DNA of 64,000 nt from Ochotona curzoniae (taxonomy: Eukaryota > Chordata > Mammalia > Lagomorpha > Ochotonidae): positions 6,510,001 through 6,574,000 of the forward strand of contig NW_024465751.1 in assembly GCF_017591425.1 (NCBI RefSeq). Reading direction: 5' to 3'. The notes beneath the pieces were generated by a model. That model saw only the letters and a list, made by a program, of their open reading frames with translations. It had not been told where the DNA came from and did not search any database. Positions within the stretch are counted from its first letter, which is position 1. Every line of letters begins with the position of its first letter. The translations under genes and the position numbers were made by a program. This document shows positions 34,259 to 46,920 of this stretch, in pieces.

Positions 34259-35720
34259 TACACTCTGTATAGGGTCCATTTGATTCCTTGCACCAGTAAC
34301 TGTTGCAATTCCATGGCCAAGCTCACTGTATTTCTACTGTAGGGCTATGAGTATTTACATCAGGCTAGCATCCGTGTACCTGTAGAGCGCTTCATACTCT
34401 GTGGACTAAAAAAAAAAATGATTTATTGAATGTGTGGTTAAAACAATGAATGCATAAATGAATTATTTACCTAAGAGGATCCACAAGGGCGAAAGGCAAT
34501 GAAGAAATTGGGAATGATGGTTTACATGCAGCTTTACATACGAAAGCTATAAAGACCCCTCATGCTAACATATACCAAAGCAGCCCAGGGTTTCAGAAAC
34601 AGCACCTAAAAGCCTGTTTTCTGCTTCATCAAAGTTTACAATGCAGTGAATATTAAAACCTTACTTCCACTTGGATTCTTATAAATTCTCAGATAAAATA
34701 GATCATTTACAGCTTGCAACTTCCATATATTTCTTTATAGTTCCATTCTAATTTGACTTTCCATGGTGCAATTACATCATATAATTCTGTTTATCTTCTG
34801 CTTGCCTAGGCCAACTTCCTTTCCTTTCACAGCCATTGCAGAGGAGGACTGCTTTTCCTTCAAGGATTTTATTTTTGTACACCGCTTGTCCGCACAGATT
34901 TGACATGTTCTCCTCCAGCTTCAAAGCCTTGCTAAAGCTATGACTTCACCTCCTTGATACTGGTCACTTTCTTCTTTGAAGTTGGTATTCTTTGGAAGCA
35001 AAATGCTGTGTCTTTTGGCTCTTTCGCCTAATGTCAGGGGATGAGAGAAAAACCACAATTGCCCAGTGACTCTATGGGATAAACCTGATACTTTCTGTAT
35101 ATAAGAAGCCATTCTACTTCTGTATGATGATATGGAATCACAGAGAAAAAAAAAATGATTCTAACTGTAGGCTGAAATTTCTGGGTGTCTAATTTTTAAG
35201 CATTATTCTGTCATTGGATTCATTTTGAATATAAGAGGACATGTGTACAATCTCACATGTCACCTGGAGGAGATAAGCAGGGGCTGTCTTGCATTATCAA
35301 CCCTCAGTTCCCCAAACGTAACTTTCCCCCCTGGCTGTGCCTGCCCGGACTGCATTTCACGTTTACAATGCCAGATTTGTTTTTTATCCTGTTCCATGTC
35401 CTTGGAGAGAGCTCACTTTGATGATGGTGCCAGAAACTAATTGTGAAGGGAACCAATTGAATGGGAGGATGGAGTCCATAGAGGCCAGAGGTCCTCGGCA
35501 TCCTGAAGAGCAAGGAGGCGCCATAGGGGATGTGTTTCCAGGGAAGATTCCACACTTCCTTTCCCGGAGACCTCTTCAAACAGGGCGGTTAGCTTTCCAT
35601 TGAGTCTTATGCTTGAAAAAGCCTATGGAAACCAAATTGTTCAAGTACTCTATCAACGAAAAAGCGTTGGACTAGAAGATACATGCTGTGTTGCAAAGCA
35701 ATGAACTAATACAATGCCAT
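34259..35720. other. Non-coding stretch, GC-richer unique part at 35230-35620
   Basis: No gene recognised. 35230-35620 has higher G+C and no visible repeat, with 71-91 codon frames on both strands and no motif. Confidence 0.35.
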
Positions 35721-35724
35721 AAAA

Positions 35725-35840
35725 TAAAAACAGCCTGGAGCCAGAATGCCAGGAGTAAAACTCATTGCCTTGACGTTGGTCAAGTTATTTTCTTAACCAT
35801 ATTATTAATATAGAAAATATACTGAGAACTTTGCACAAGC
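35725..35840 (+). repeat. MIR SINE remnant
   Basis: 'cctggagccagaatgccaggagtaaaactcattgccttgacgttggtcaagttattttcttaaccatattattaatatag' follows the MIR left-to-right order. Confidence 0.55.
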
Positions 35841-36054
35841 AAGTAAATTGACTCGGACTTTCCACAGCTAAATGTAACTCAGTAACACCTTCATGAATAG
35901 ATATTTATTATTTTCATTGTTATATTTTATAAAATGCAATACAAACACACAAAGACACAGTTTCTAAGATCACAGAATTAGCAAAAGACAGAAGAAGTTT
36001 TTGCAAAGGTCAAGGTTTTGCAATTTCATGTGCTAAATATTTCCATAATGTTAT

Positions 36055-36175
36055 ACAATATGACATCTTGCCAAGACTTGTTTTCTTATTTTCAAAATGA
36101 GGTTATTGATGCTTTTCATGCAGTAACAGGATTAAATAAATTTGTGATTGCATTGCAAAACCTAGTACATAGTTT
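36055..36175 (+). repeat. MIR SINE remnant
   Basis: 'gttttcttattttcaaaatgaggttattgatgcttttcatgcagtaacaggattaaataaatttgtgattgcattgcaaaacctagtacatag' matches the right half of MIR. Confidence 0.6.
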
Positions 36176-38999
36176 TTCCTTTGCCAGTCATCTTTTCTTT
36201 CCTCCATTCTCTCTTTTGGAAATCACAGATCTTAAATCTAACCTTGGGAAACACTGGATAAAGGACACCGATATTACACAGGTCCTCATGGGATTGCTTC
36301 GTGATTTGGCCAAGTTCTTCTTTGTTATTGATTTGCCTGTTCCCAGCCTGCTCCCATAAGAGCAAAAGCATGAAGGGAAATTGGTAAGGTGGCAAAAAAA
36401 AAAAATTAAAAGATAAAAATCCTCCCTTTTTTTTTTTCTCCAGGCATCCTACTCAGCACAAAACCCCAGTGTACATTCAGCAGGAAGACTTCCTATTGCT
36501 CCATATTTCACAACATCTTCATGAAATGTTGCTCAAAGGGGCAACACTGAGGTTACACAATCTTCTACTCTTTCAGGATTAAGAAACCAGAATACTTCCG
36601 ACTCCTCTGCAGTCCAACTGGGGAATCCAGACAACCTCAGAGCTCTGTGTAATTCCCACTGAAGCATCTAAACCCAGGGCCCAGTTTCATCCTGTCTTTC
36701 CAAGCGTTTCCTATTGGCCTGCTCTGTGTAATTCTCACAATGATGCCCTATTGCCTATCCGCTAAACTGATACATATGAAATTGACATTCATCAAAGACC
36801 AGTTCCTTGCTCAAAGTCATGCATGAAGGACTCAAGCCAGATCAGTTTGATCTCAGAGCTCTTGAGACTTGAGACATAAAGGAAAGGTGATTCATAAGGC
36901 ATTGAATGCAACCTGGAGCCTGGCTTGGGGCCCCTTGGCAAAATGAAGTACCAGGTGATACTGAAGAGGTAACAGTTCATCACCATGAGCCCTGGAAGAT
37001 CTCTGTATATATTTTTTTTCCTAAGAGATGTGAACTGAGGAGGACAAGGGAGGGGGGAGACTGTGATAATATTTTTCGCACGTAACTTGAATTCCACTGA
37101 AAAATGAAACGGTTAGTTTCTTCAGGTGACTCCCAAATCTGACTCTGAATCGTCAAAGAGTAGAGATAAAAATATAATTGTCGGCCCCCTCTTCAGACTG
37201 TGAGTCATTTGGTCTAGATCCCAGGTTCTCAGTAGTTCTGATACTGAAAAATACTTGGCAACCTTTCCGTAAGCTCATTCAAGGGGTTTCCTGTTCAACC
37301 CCTTTATTTATGATCTTCAAATCTCTACAGAAGAAGGAGCTATAAATACAAAGTGAAATATTAGCAGGTGCGAAAAGACTTCTGCGATTATACATGTAAG
37401 CAATTACAATATGACCTCATTACTTCCCTCTCTCATCACTGCTTCCTCTCTTTGAACACGAGGAAGAGACAGAATAGCTAAAGAGAGTAAATGACTACAT
37501 TTCAATGCAGAAGACCTTTGGATAAAATCTGCTATTTCTGTGTGTACTTTCCGATGGCCTGTGAATTGACCTGATCAAGCTGGAAACTTACCGTGCTATC
37601 TAAATAAACTGCTTGATATTCCGTAACATTATCCAATTATGCATCCTTTCAATAAATTTAATCTATTGATTTGGATGCCTGATTCTATTTCATTCTCTTT
37701 CCCTTGCTCAAGAAAAGCCTCAGCAGTCTTATAATGAGAGGAAAACAGACTTATTAAGGTTTGCAGATTCTTAAATTCTTTCTTCTGCTTTAGTCTTTAT
37801 TCAAAATCAAGTCATAATAAGAAAATTGAAAAACTGCCATAGTTCCTGTATGAATTTTGAATTTGAGGGTGAACATGGATAATTCTATCTCCTATCACAT
37901 GTGTTCTGTCCTAGGTTGGAAGAATGCCTTTTTAAGCCTTATATATATACATACATTTTTTTTTTTTTGAGAACTAGTCAATGAACTTTTTCTGGCAATT
38001 AGAAGAAGTAAATATTCTGGGCTTTGAAATTTTGAAGGCAATTACTCAGCTTTGCCACTGTGGTACAAGGGCAGTCATATGGGTAGTATACTCATTCATG
38101 GACATGGTTTGGCTCCCAGGAAGTTTTCAATATGGAAGCTGGTGATGGGTCTGGCACATTCAGCATGCTGTAGTTTGCTGAATCCTGATCTGGTCTAGTA
38201 CTCCGCATTTTTGTTTTAATTTTGTATTGTGAAACAGACCCAGAGATGCCACTTATTGCATTCTGGAGGTAGAACAGCTGGGATAGGACCCTGGGTCTTT
38301 TGAGCTTAGCTCAATGCACTTTCAATGATCTGGGCTGTTTTCTGGGCATAAGTCATACCTGTGACTGCTATCTGCTACTTATCTTCCCTTTCTGACACAC
38401 GTTTATAAGATAATATATTAAATATGCATTGAGAGCTTTTTTAACAATATCATTTTAGAAACAAGGTACAGGAGATCTCTGGGTAAACATTTTGTGATTA
38501 TTCTGGAAAACAGAATGGCATAAGCTGCAGCTACATCATTAAATGCAACCTGTTACCCAATTCTTTTGTAAATACCATGTCACTTCAGACAGCTTGCTAC
38601 TTATACAGCCCAGTATGTAGATAGTACCAATGAGTCCAACCAAAATTTTTCACTTTTGGTCTCAAAACCTCATTCATTTCATTTTCTTGAGAAATGAGAT
38701 AAAAACTAGTAGATTGTTTACTTCTTAGAAATAGGGCGTTAGAAACGAATTTTCTTTGATTTACACAGCCTTACCCTCCAATACTCACAAAACTCTAGTG
38801 GCTAACAGGGCTCCTAAGACATATTGCCTACTGAATGCTAGATCTTGTACTAGGATCTGAAATTACAGCTTATGTTTTAGGGGCCAACATTGTTGCTTCC
38901 CAGCAGCTGACCCTGCTGCAGTTACTCAAATGAATTTTCCATTCATTCCATTTTCCCTTAGTGTTTCTTCATTGCCTTGATTATCTTACTAGCAGGTAC
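36176..38999. other. Non-coding stretch
   Basis: No gene recognised. A few traces remind me of SINE heads ('ttaggggccaacattgttgc' at about 38878) or L2 ('tgctagatcttgtactaggatc' at about 38836), too weak to call. The 101-codon minus frame at 36792-37097 has no features. Confidence 0.35.
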
Positions 39000-39960
39000 A
39001 GTCTGACTTATTGGAAAAACAGCAATAAAAATAAGATCTATGTATCTTCTGTGTACAAGGAAGTACACCTCACCAACAAAGATACAAACAGACTGAAAGG
39101 GAAAAGATAAAGATTCCCCATGTTAACAGAAAGTAATGAGCAGATGCAGCTACCCTAATATTAGATGATCCCAAACTAAAACAACACAAAAACTGTTAAA
39201 AGAGACAAACGCATTACATAATTACTAAGGGATTAATTCAACGGAAGCTGTGATTACAGTAAGTATATGTAAACCCAATGTTAGAACTCTATTTAAAATA
39301 CGTTAAAGACCTAACAGAGACATAGTCCACAATACAATCAGATTTCAATGCACGATTTTCATCACTGAACAGATTAACTAGGAAGAAAATCAACAAAGAA
39401 CCAACAGAGCTAACTTACTGTTGATCAAATAGGCATAATTGATCTCTACAGCACATTCCATCTCACAGCTACAGAATACACATGTTAGCTTTATACGATC
39501 TGAAGAGAAACAAAGTTTATCAGAATACACATTGTTTTCACCAATGTATGCAGCTTTCTCTAGGCTGTAAAGTAAGTGTCAAAAAATCCCCCAAATCGAA
39601 GTCCTAGCATACATCTCTTCAGACGGCAAAGGGCTGAGAATGGAAAAGAACAACTTAAGAAAGACTTGAAAACATGGAGAAATAGGTTCATGAGCCTAAG
39701 CGAATAGTGCATCACAGAAGAAATCAAAAGGCAATACATTTAAAAGACTGAAGCTAATGCTGGTGACAACATAGCATCATATTGAGTACAGCAAAAGCAA
39801 TGTTAAGAGGAAAGTTTACAATAACTAATGCCCACATAAGGAAGATGGAAAGACATCACATAATTGATTTAACCATGTATCTCCAGCATCTACCTAAACA
39901 AGAACAGACCAAATCAAAAATTAGTAAGAGGAGGATTATATCTTTGCACGTTGTCCTATA
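39000..39960 (+). repeat. L1 ORF2 5' part (endonuclease region) remnant
   Basis: The sequence follows the L1 endonuclease-coding stretch: 'acaaacgcattacataattactaagggattaattcaacggaagctgtgattacag', 'atgtaaacccaatgttagaac', 'aaagacctaacagagacatagtc', 'gatcaaataggcataattgatctctacagcacattcc'. Later come traces of the following ORF2 region ('gatctgaagagaaacaaagtttatcagaatacacattg...'). Frames are broken throughout. Confidence 0.75.
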
Positions 39961-41940
39961 GGTTTCTGGTTCCTTCAATATTTTTCTGTGAGTTCATTTG
40001 TTTATTTGCTTCTCTTTTTCTGTTACAGTAATGTGACACAGGTAAGGAGTCAAACACAGCTAACAGGCAGAGAATTCAGAAGTAAGAAACAGAGAAAGGG
40101 CAAGAGGGAGCAGTTCCCTAATCAAGGAACAGGTAAAAAAAAATGGCAATTTGACACAGAAGTCAAGGCTCTCTGATCTGTGACAGGAAGGCTTTCCAGC
40201 CAGGAGGCACGGAACGGGCTGGGGAACTCTGGAATATGAAAGACTCATACTTCAAGAACCTCAGGAGGATACCTCTGTAGGTTTGCTGACCATCAGTGTC
40301 ACTGTGGCAGAGGCAGGAGACGAAGCTGGAACTACAGGTGAGAGTCAAGTACTGAGTTCTATGCCTGTGATACCGACGGATTCTGAGTTTTAACCGTAAC
40401 CGAAAATTAATTAAACGTTTCAGCAGGCTCAAGGAATTGAAAGGACAATGCAATTTATTTCTTGGAGTTACTTTCAGATAATCATGAAAACGTACTAAAA
40501 GGGTCCCAAAAGAGCATCAGGTGGGGAAGATATTGAAAAAGATGTAAATCAAGAAGAAATAAATGAGGGTTAGAATATCGGGGACCAAAAACAGACAGAT
40601 GATGAAGCAATGACTTTAAACTAACTATTTTTAAAGAAATGAAGTTTTGTTTAAAAAGTCAATGATACCAGAATTGAATCATCCACTCATTTTTTTTTTT
40701 TATTCATCTGTTTGTTCTCTGACTCCGTATCCTGGGCCAAACATATAAGTGCAAGGTAGTGAATCAAATTTCTCAGCTTCTGTTTAGTTTACAGCCTAAA
40801 AGAAGAAAATTACAAGAAGTAAATGTAAACATAATTATGGAGTTCTCTAAAATAAGAAGGTGGCCTTTGCCCCCAGTGTGTCTTTTTTCAATGACCTCTG
40901 TCATTAACACCTTTTCTCTGTCTTCCGAGAGTGGAGAGTGTCCCATGGGTTTGTTTTCTCCTATGGCACTTCTAGACACACCAAGCCTGATGAAGCTTGG
41001 CCGCAGACACAATAGGCATTTGAAAGGTCTGGATGCTTCACTTTTGTCTTCAGTGTTTTTAAAAATTTCTTTCAAAACAGTTCCTACAGAAGCTATTTAT
41101 TGCATAGCAGCAATTTTGCGCCAAGCAAAATTGCTTTTCATAATAAACCTATTCATCTTCTGGCATGTCAGAAATTTCTCAAATTGATACTTACAATAAA
41201 TATGATTAATACCATATTGTGTTTCAGTTGTTGCCATAAAATAATTGGGAATGAATATCATATTGTGATGTTGACAGTGTTAGGTCTGTTGGTGCCAAAT
41301 GGCAGGAGCAGCCAACTGTATTTCATTAACAGCTACATTGCTACAGTGCTATTAAGTTTTTCATAATCCCTTTTACTCAGGACTGATCATTCTTTCCGTT
41401 AGACAAATTTTTGCAACAATCATACTGGGAGTAAATGTGCCAGCAACAATCTCTGTAAGATGGCTTCTCATAGGTTTCCCGTCTGTGAAACAAACATACC
41501 AGGAAGGTATTGTACCGCTGGCCTTGAGGATTAAGGACTAACTAAAGAACATGCGAAAAGGCTCCAGAATAATGCAAGTGCAAACCTTGAGCTTGAATGT
41601 GCAAAACAGGGAGAAAACAGCAGGGCTTTCCAGGGACGGTGGAGACTTCATGAAGTCCCAGTCTTCTCTAGTCTCTCCTAGCTGTCGCATTCCTTCTGTG
41701 CCCTGCACCTGCTATATTATTACTTGTTGTTTGGCTGACGCTTTGAAGTATGTCCTGGCTCTTCATTTTGCATTCAGAAAATGCAGTTTTCACTTTTGTA
41801 TGTGTTCTCCCTGCCACCTTACAATGCTTACTCATCCTCCGAATCTATTTCAAGCTGTATTTCTTCCTTGAAGTCATCCTACTATGTCAACTGTTGTATG
41901 TTCATCACCTTTCTGTTCTGTTTTTGTTTTTTCTTTCACA
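39961..41940. other. Non-coding stretch
   Basis: No gene recognised. The 142-codon plus frame at 40759-41187 and its 100-codon minus counterpart (40773-41075) overlap and have no motif. A stretch at 40028-40337 is bounded by acceptor-like 'ctttttctgttacag' and donor-like 'acaggtgag' but has no open frame through it. Confidence 0.35.
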
Positions 41941-41944
41941 GGCA

Positions 41945-42430
41945 AAATGAATTTATCCAAGGGGAAAGTTAATCCACAGAGGTGGCTAACTGCTGGCATG
42001 CATACAGAGCGAGTCCATAGTGGAAGACAGGTGCACAAAGATGCAGCAAAGGACTGGATTTATATAGCATAAGCCAGGCAAACGCCATGGGAGTGGCAGA
42101 GCAGTGCTGCTTTCCACAGGGTTTTCCAACAAGGTGGACTGAGGACTGACTGGTTAGAAAAGAGCTCAGGAGTTAAGGTGGGGGAAATACAGGACATGGG
42201 CTTTAGCTGGGCTTTTTTTTTTTTTTTTTAAGAAAGAATGAAGAGACAAGAAAGTCCATCAGGAAGTTTGTTCTGCTTTTAAGCGAGGAGTTCAAATGGC
42301 TCTGAGGCATTTGTCCTTGTTTCTTTAACCCTGACTCTGAGGCTAGTTAGGGAGAAGAGGTGCCTTTTTCTTTGTGGCTAATTCCTGCTGCTAGGATGGG
42401 TTGATGTAGGGTGGGTTATCTACATTCTAC
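41945..42430 (-). mobile_element. Possible solo LTR, minus orientation
   Basis: On the minus strand there is a TATATAAA box (complement of 42059-42066). About 105 bases downstream lies a GATAAA-type weak polyadenylation signal (complement of 41952-41957). This spacing suits an LTR U3-R-U5. The stretch is non-SINE, non-L1, has no long frame and contains an internal T17-type run at about 42213-42230. I cannot name the family and clear TG/CA ends with target duplication were not found, so this is tentative. Confidence 0.25.
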
Positions 42431-44489
42431 ATCAAATCGATTGAAGAAGAGCAACCTGGTGCTATTTGTGCTTGATGAATAAGGATGCAGCAGTCACTGG
42501 TTCTTGTAAGAACATGTGAAACACCAGGTGGGAAGAGAAGCATTACGAGGACAAAGGGACATTCCAGAGACATGGCCCACGATGAAAAAGACGGCCAAAA
42601 CGAAACATGATTAATATGGGAATAGATTTCATTAGCTTGTTTTTGCTTGTGCATTTGTTTTTTTGCGCTTATTTACCCCGCTTTACCACACCTCATTGCA
42701 TAAAAGCAGCATTCTTCATCCAAAAAGAGGCAAATTCTTTGAAGGTGAGGACTTGTCTCCAGTGGTCTCCAAGAGCTACTGCCACCAAGAAATTCATGTG
42801 ATTCTGGAAATGAAACATTCATATCTTCGAAGACTGAGGGATAAGATTGATTCTATTTGCCTTAACTTCAAATATTGTTGGTCTGCTTGCTTTTTTCCTT
42901 ATTTCTGCCAAGACATTCAACAAAATTAGTAGGGGGTGGGTCTAAAATCCCTGCTGACACAGAGGGTCTGTAGGGTCGAGAGTGCAGTGCAAAAAGGAAA
43001 CAGGAAAACAAGAGTGCAAGTCCTTGTCCAGAAGTCGGTGGACAGCTGTACAGCTGGCTGTGGCAGCTCTTGATTTGTTCAGTGTGCATGTGCTGGAGAC
43101 AGCACGTGGGCTGGAGTTAGTCTGGCCTGTTTCTAGATCCTTCTTTCTGTCGATCTGGGTTTGGAGACACTAACTGCTCCCCAGGGGCAGGTTAGCGACT
43201 TCTCTGACTTCTCTATGTTGAGTAGAGGTGAAGCAGGAGCCTGCAGTGAAACCCAGCTTTGAGTACTTTGGGTTACTACAACTGAAATACCTAAGAGAAG
43301 CGACTGGTGGAGAAGGTTATCTTTGACTCTCATCTTGAACATTCTAAACAGTTTTCTCAAACCCTTAGAGAATCATTTATAGTTATGTATGTGCCCATCA
43401 AGACACTAAGCTAAGCATTGGTATTAGAATAGTCAGTAGAGCCCACATAGACTCTGTACACACAGCTGTAAATCTAAGGACAGGAGGCCTACCAATAATC
43501 ACAAAATAAAATTATAAGTTGTTATCAAAAATTGCATCATGTTGATGGCAAGATCTAAATGTCTGGTTGATTTTGAAAGAAAGGGGAAAAAAAAGGTGAA
43601 CGTAGGTGTGAGTGAGAAACACACTGGCATAAGAAAGTTTACTCAGAAGGCACAGGTTACATTTGGAGGAGTAGGTGACAGACAGCACCTCTGAGGGGAA
43701 TGGAAGTCCATAAGGGCCCACGTGCATTTTGCAGAATCTCCAGGCAGAAGAGTCAATCAAGGGACCATGTGGCTAGAAGGAACTCTGAGAAATGGAAAGA
43801 TCGGGCTTGCTGCTGGTTGATGGTGGCGGCTCTCAGCTTTATGGCATTCTGAGACAGCTGCTTCCGCTCTGCTGGAAACAGGCTGCAAAGAACATACTTG
43901 ACTGTGCAGCAGAGAAATCTTGGTGGGAATTATATATTCTGAATCTGAGCCCTGTCAAATCCACTCTACCTTGAATACTTAGAGTGAAATGCTTACTACC
44001 TTAGAAGACTTTCACCTAATTTAATTCTTTCAAAAATACAAATTTGTTTGTAGCATTTCATGGCCATTGGGCACTAGCGCATTGTGTTTGCTTTTCTTTG
44101 GCTGGACAAAACGAATCCCTCTTGTTCTCAGCAGTCTGTCAGTGACTGCGTCTCCTCCGATCCTTTCTCCATCATAAGAAGCACAAGCAGATTCCCCTGG
44201 TATTTCTCCTTTTTCAAAAGCATCCTCCCATTGGGACCAGGGCCTCTTCTGTTTGGGACTCAAGATCTTTATTAATGTGGCTAAGGATGGAATGTTTTGG
44301 CACTGCTCTGCTTTCTCCCTGCCAAAGCATATGTTGGGATTTGTTTGCTAGAGCAAGAGTATTGAGAGGTGGCAGGGGGACATGAGAGGCAATTATGTCA
44401 TGGTGGTTTCACTGTCATGAACGAATTAAGGCCCTTTTTAGAGAGACTGAATTACATCATTAAGAAATTGCTTACTCGTCCCCTGTTTT
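42431..44489. other. Non-coding stretch
   Basis: No gene or named repeat recognised. Open frames of 60-88 codons occur on both strands with no features. Confidence 0.35.
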
Positions 44490-44502
44490 AACATGAACCT
44501 GG
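44490..44502. repeat. Target-site duplication, left, of SSU72 retrocopy
   Basis: 'aacatgaacctgg', matched at 12 of 13 bases by 45740-45752 directly after the A-rich tail. Confidence 0.8.
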
Positions 44503-45739
44503 GCGGAAGCATTTCGGCCATGTAGGATTCTCAAAACAGGAGCCCAGCTGGCACTGGGGCCGGCGCCATGCCACTGCGGGTGGCAGTGGTGTGCTCGAGT
44601 AACCAGAACCGGAGCATGGAGGCGCACAACATTCTCAGCAAACAGGGCTGCAATGTCTGGTTCTTTGGAACGGAACGCACGTGAAGCTTCCAGGACCCGC
44701 ACCCGACAAGCCAAATGTTTACGATTTCAAAACCACTTATGATCAGATGTACAACGATCTTCTGCGGAAAGACAAAGAACTCTATACACAGAATGGCATT
44801 TTTCCATATGTTGGACAGAAACAGGAGAATCAAGTCCGGCCAGAAAGGTTCCAGAGCTGCAAAGATCTATTCGATCTGATCCTCACCTGCGAAGAGAGGG
44901 TCTACGACCAGGTGGTGCAAGATCTGAACTCGAGAGAACAGGAGACTGGCCAGCCGGTGCACGTGGTCAACGTGGACATGTAGGACAACCCCGAGGAGGC
45001 CACCCTGGGAGCGGTCCTCATCTGTGAGCTCTGCCAGTGCATTCAGCACACCGGGAACATGGAGAACAAGATGGAGAAGCTGCTGCAGGAGTTCAAGAAG
45101 AGCGGCAGCGCCTTCCTGCACAGTGTGTGCTTCTATTGAGACACCCACCTGCCACCTGCCCTCTGAAGCCATCTTCCCAGCTGTCCTTTGTTAAACGTTT
45201 TTCTTTCCTGGTACTTGGTGGTTCCTTTTAGGTATTCTGGTGGTGGACTGGAAGTATTTTCCATAGCAGCTTTAAATAGGAAATAGAAACCTAGAGATAA
45301 GTGCCAGATAGAAAGCATCTAAGCCTTTCTATCCCCCTGTTGCTTCTGACTGGGATAGTGATGGGGGTTTAACTGAAAAGGAAACAGTTAATAGTGTGTT
45401 TCCCCAACATGTGTATCTTTAGTTGTTCCCAGCTTTCCTTTTCCTTCGCTAAATGTCCCGACTGTACACATCCCTGAATAAAGTCATGTGCTGTGTCTTA
45501 TTAGAAAACTATCTGGAAAATTGTCAGTACTACTGAAACAGATGCTACTGTTTCAAAAAAAAAAAATACTTTTAACCAGGGATGCAACTATAATTCAGTA
45601 ATATGCTAAAATATTCTCTAGCCAGTAACTTTGATTTATCCATTCCACAAGATATTTTAAAATATTGAATCTCATAAATATATACATGTTTTGTCCATTA
45701 AAAATAAAATGCACATAGTTTATGTTGCCTAAAAAAAGA
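44503..45739 (+). pseudogene. SSU72: SSU72 processed pseudogene
   Basis: This is an intronless retrocopy of SSU72, the phosphatase that removes Ser5/Ser7 phosphate from the RNA polymerase II C-terminal domain and works in 3'-end processing. The start codon is at 44568. The reading gives M-P-L-R-V-A-V-V, lacking three residues after M-P that I expect in the parent. The C-x5-R active-site signature C-S-S-N-Q-N-R-S is still present. A one-base loss near 44675 shifts the frame (stop in the original frame at 44682-44684). The reading continues from 44678 with H-V-K-L-P-G-P-A-P-D-K-P. A CAG-type codon has become TAG at 44981-44983. The final C-F-Y and TGA are at 45128-45139. A 3'UTR follows, with AATAAA at 45477 and 45703 and an A-rich tail at 45731-45740. 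'aacatgaacctgg' (44490-44502) and 'aacatgagcctgg' (45740-45752) flank it as target-site duplications. It is not expected to make functional protein. Confidence 0.95.
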
Positions 45740-45752
45740 AACATGAGCCTGG
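45740..45752. repeat. Target-site duplication, right, of SSU72 retrocopy
   Basis: 'aacatgagcctgg', directly following 'aaaaaaagaa'; one mismatch to the left copy at 44490-44502. Confidence 0.8.
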
Positions 45753-46815
45753 CACCTTGCCTCAGTCTTGCACAGGTGATAAACAGCCTTCTGCACTTGT
45801 CTGCTTCTGTTCTTCACTGAGGCCCACGTCAGGTAACGGTGCCATAGTCCGAGACTTCCGGAACCAGGGGCCAAAATACATGTCTTTTCTTTTTCTTCAT
45901 AGCTGATATTCTATCACAACAAATAATAATGATGATGATAATAATAATAATAAGTGTTCCATATAAACCATTTAATGCAGCTCTGATTTCCTTATCAAAT
46001 CTTTGAGGGCTTGATTTTGGCATCAGAAAATTCCATCTGGCAACTGATTGCATAAAAATTGGTTTTCTGAAAGCCTTTAGGAAATCAACCTAAATATTTT
46101 GTAACTGTGATGTCCATTATACCATTTCACAGTAAGACTTGATTGAGTACTGGGTCTCCCATTTAAGCAGGCCTTTAAGGCCCTGTATTCAGTCAGCAAG
46201 GATTTGAGGTTCTAGCAAAAGACTGAGGCTAACAGAAGGGGTTTTTCAAAATATATAATACATACATGAAAATGCAACGTGCCCACATACATGCAGAGAA
46301 GTGTCTATGTATCTATGTAACACAGTGAACGCACATCTATTCATATAGGTGTATATTCTACGTGTCCTAAATACATTATATATTATATACATAATAATGA
46401 TATTCATTGTAGTATGCAAATACATTCATAAATATAGATATGTACGTGCTGATATGACTCAATATGAGTTCAGCTTACTTTGTTACATTATACAAGAACA
46501 GAATAACAAATAATTAAAGTTACAACTTTTTATGAGCCAAAATAACTCATTTCAAGAGAGGGCTTATTGAATTTTGGAATTAAAATCATTTACTTTAAAA
46601 ATAATCCCAATTTCAGGAGCAGAAATCAAAAGACCAGTTTTAGTTTCTCATTGTAAACCCAGATGTTTACGTTAGAAGTGTTTGTTTCTTGGTTTCGAAT
46701 AGAGGTATAATTGTTGCTTGGCCTTGTTCTGTGTGTGAGTGTGTATCAGGCTTAGGGTGAAAACAAAGGGAACGAGTGCCTGTATTAGTTGAACCAGTTA
46801 CAGGTCACTCACAGG
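45753..46815. other. Non-coding AT-rich stretch with (AAT)n
   Basis: It includes an AAT/GAT trinucleotide run at 45922-45953. The rest is AT-rich with TATA/ATAC traces near 46240-46445. No gene recognised. Confidence 0.4.
45922..45953. repeat. (AAT/GAT)n trinucleotide repeat
   Basis: AATAATAAT, then GATGATGAT, then AATAATAATAAT. The minus-strand poly-isoleucine run is an artefact of it. Confidence 0.9.
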
Positions 46816-46819
46816 TGTG

Positions 46820-46920
46820 AACCCATGTGTGTCACAGCTGCCTTTGGAAGGAGCTCTTACTGCTCCCATTTTCCAGATGAGGAAGTAAGAGTCAGAAGGC
46901 CCCATGCTGACCCCATCTGG
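46820..46920 (+). repeat. MIR SINE remnant
   Basis: 'aggagctcttactgctcccattttccagatgaggaagtaagagtcagaaggcc' is the MIR central block. Confidence 0.65.

Noticed and set aside
40028..40340. Possible exon between acceptor-like 'tctgttacag' and donor-like 'acaggtgag'
   Set aside because: No open frame across it, no neighbouring exons recognised, and such pairs of weak splice signals are common by chance.
44472..45172. Minus-strand frames over the SSU72 copy
   Set aside because: Antisense shadows of the pseudogene's coding sequence.
45555..45566. A12 run as the poly(A) tail of the SSU72 retrocopy
   Set aside because: The flanking duplication and a well-placed AATAAA both support the later end at about 45739. 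Kept as an alternative in the findings.
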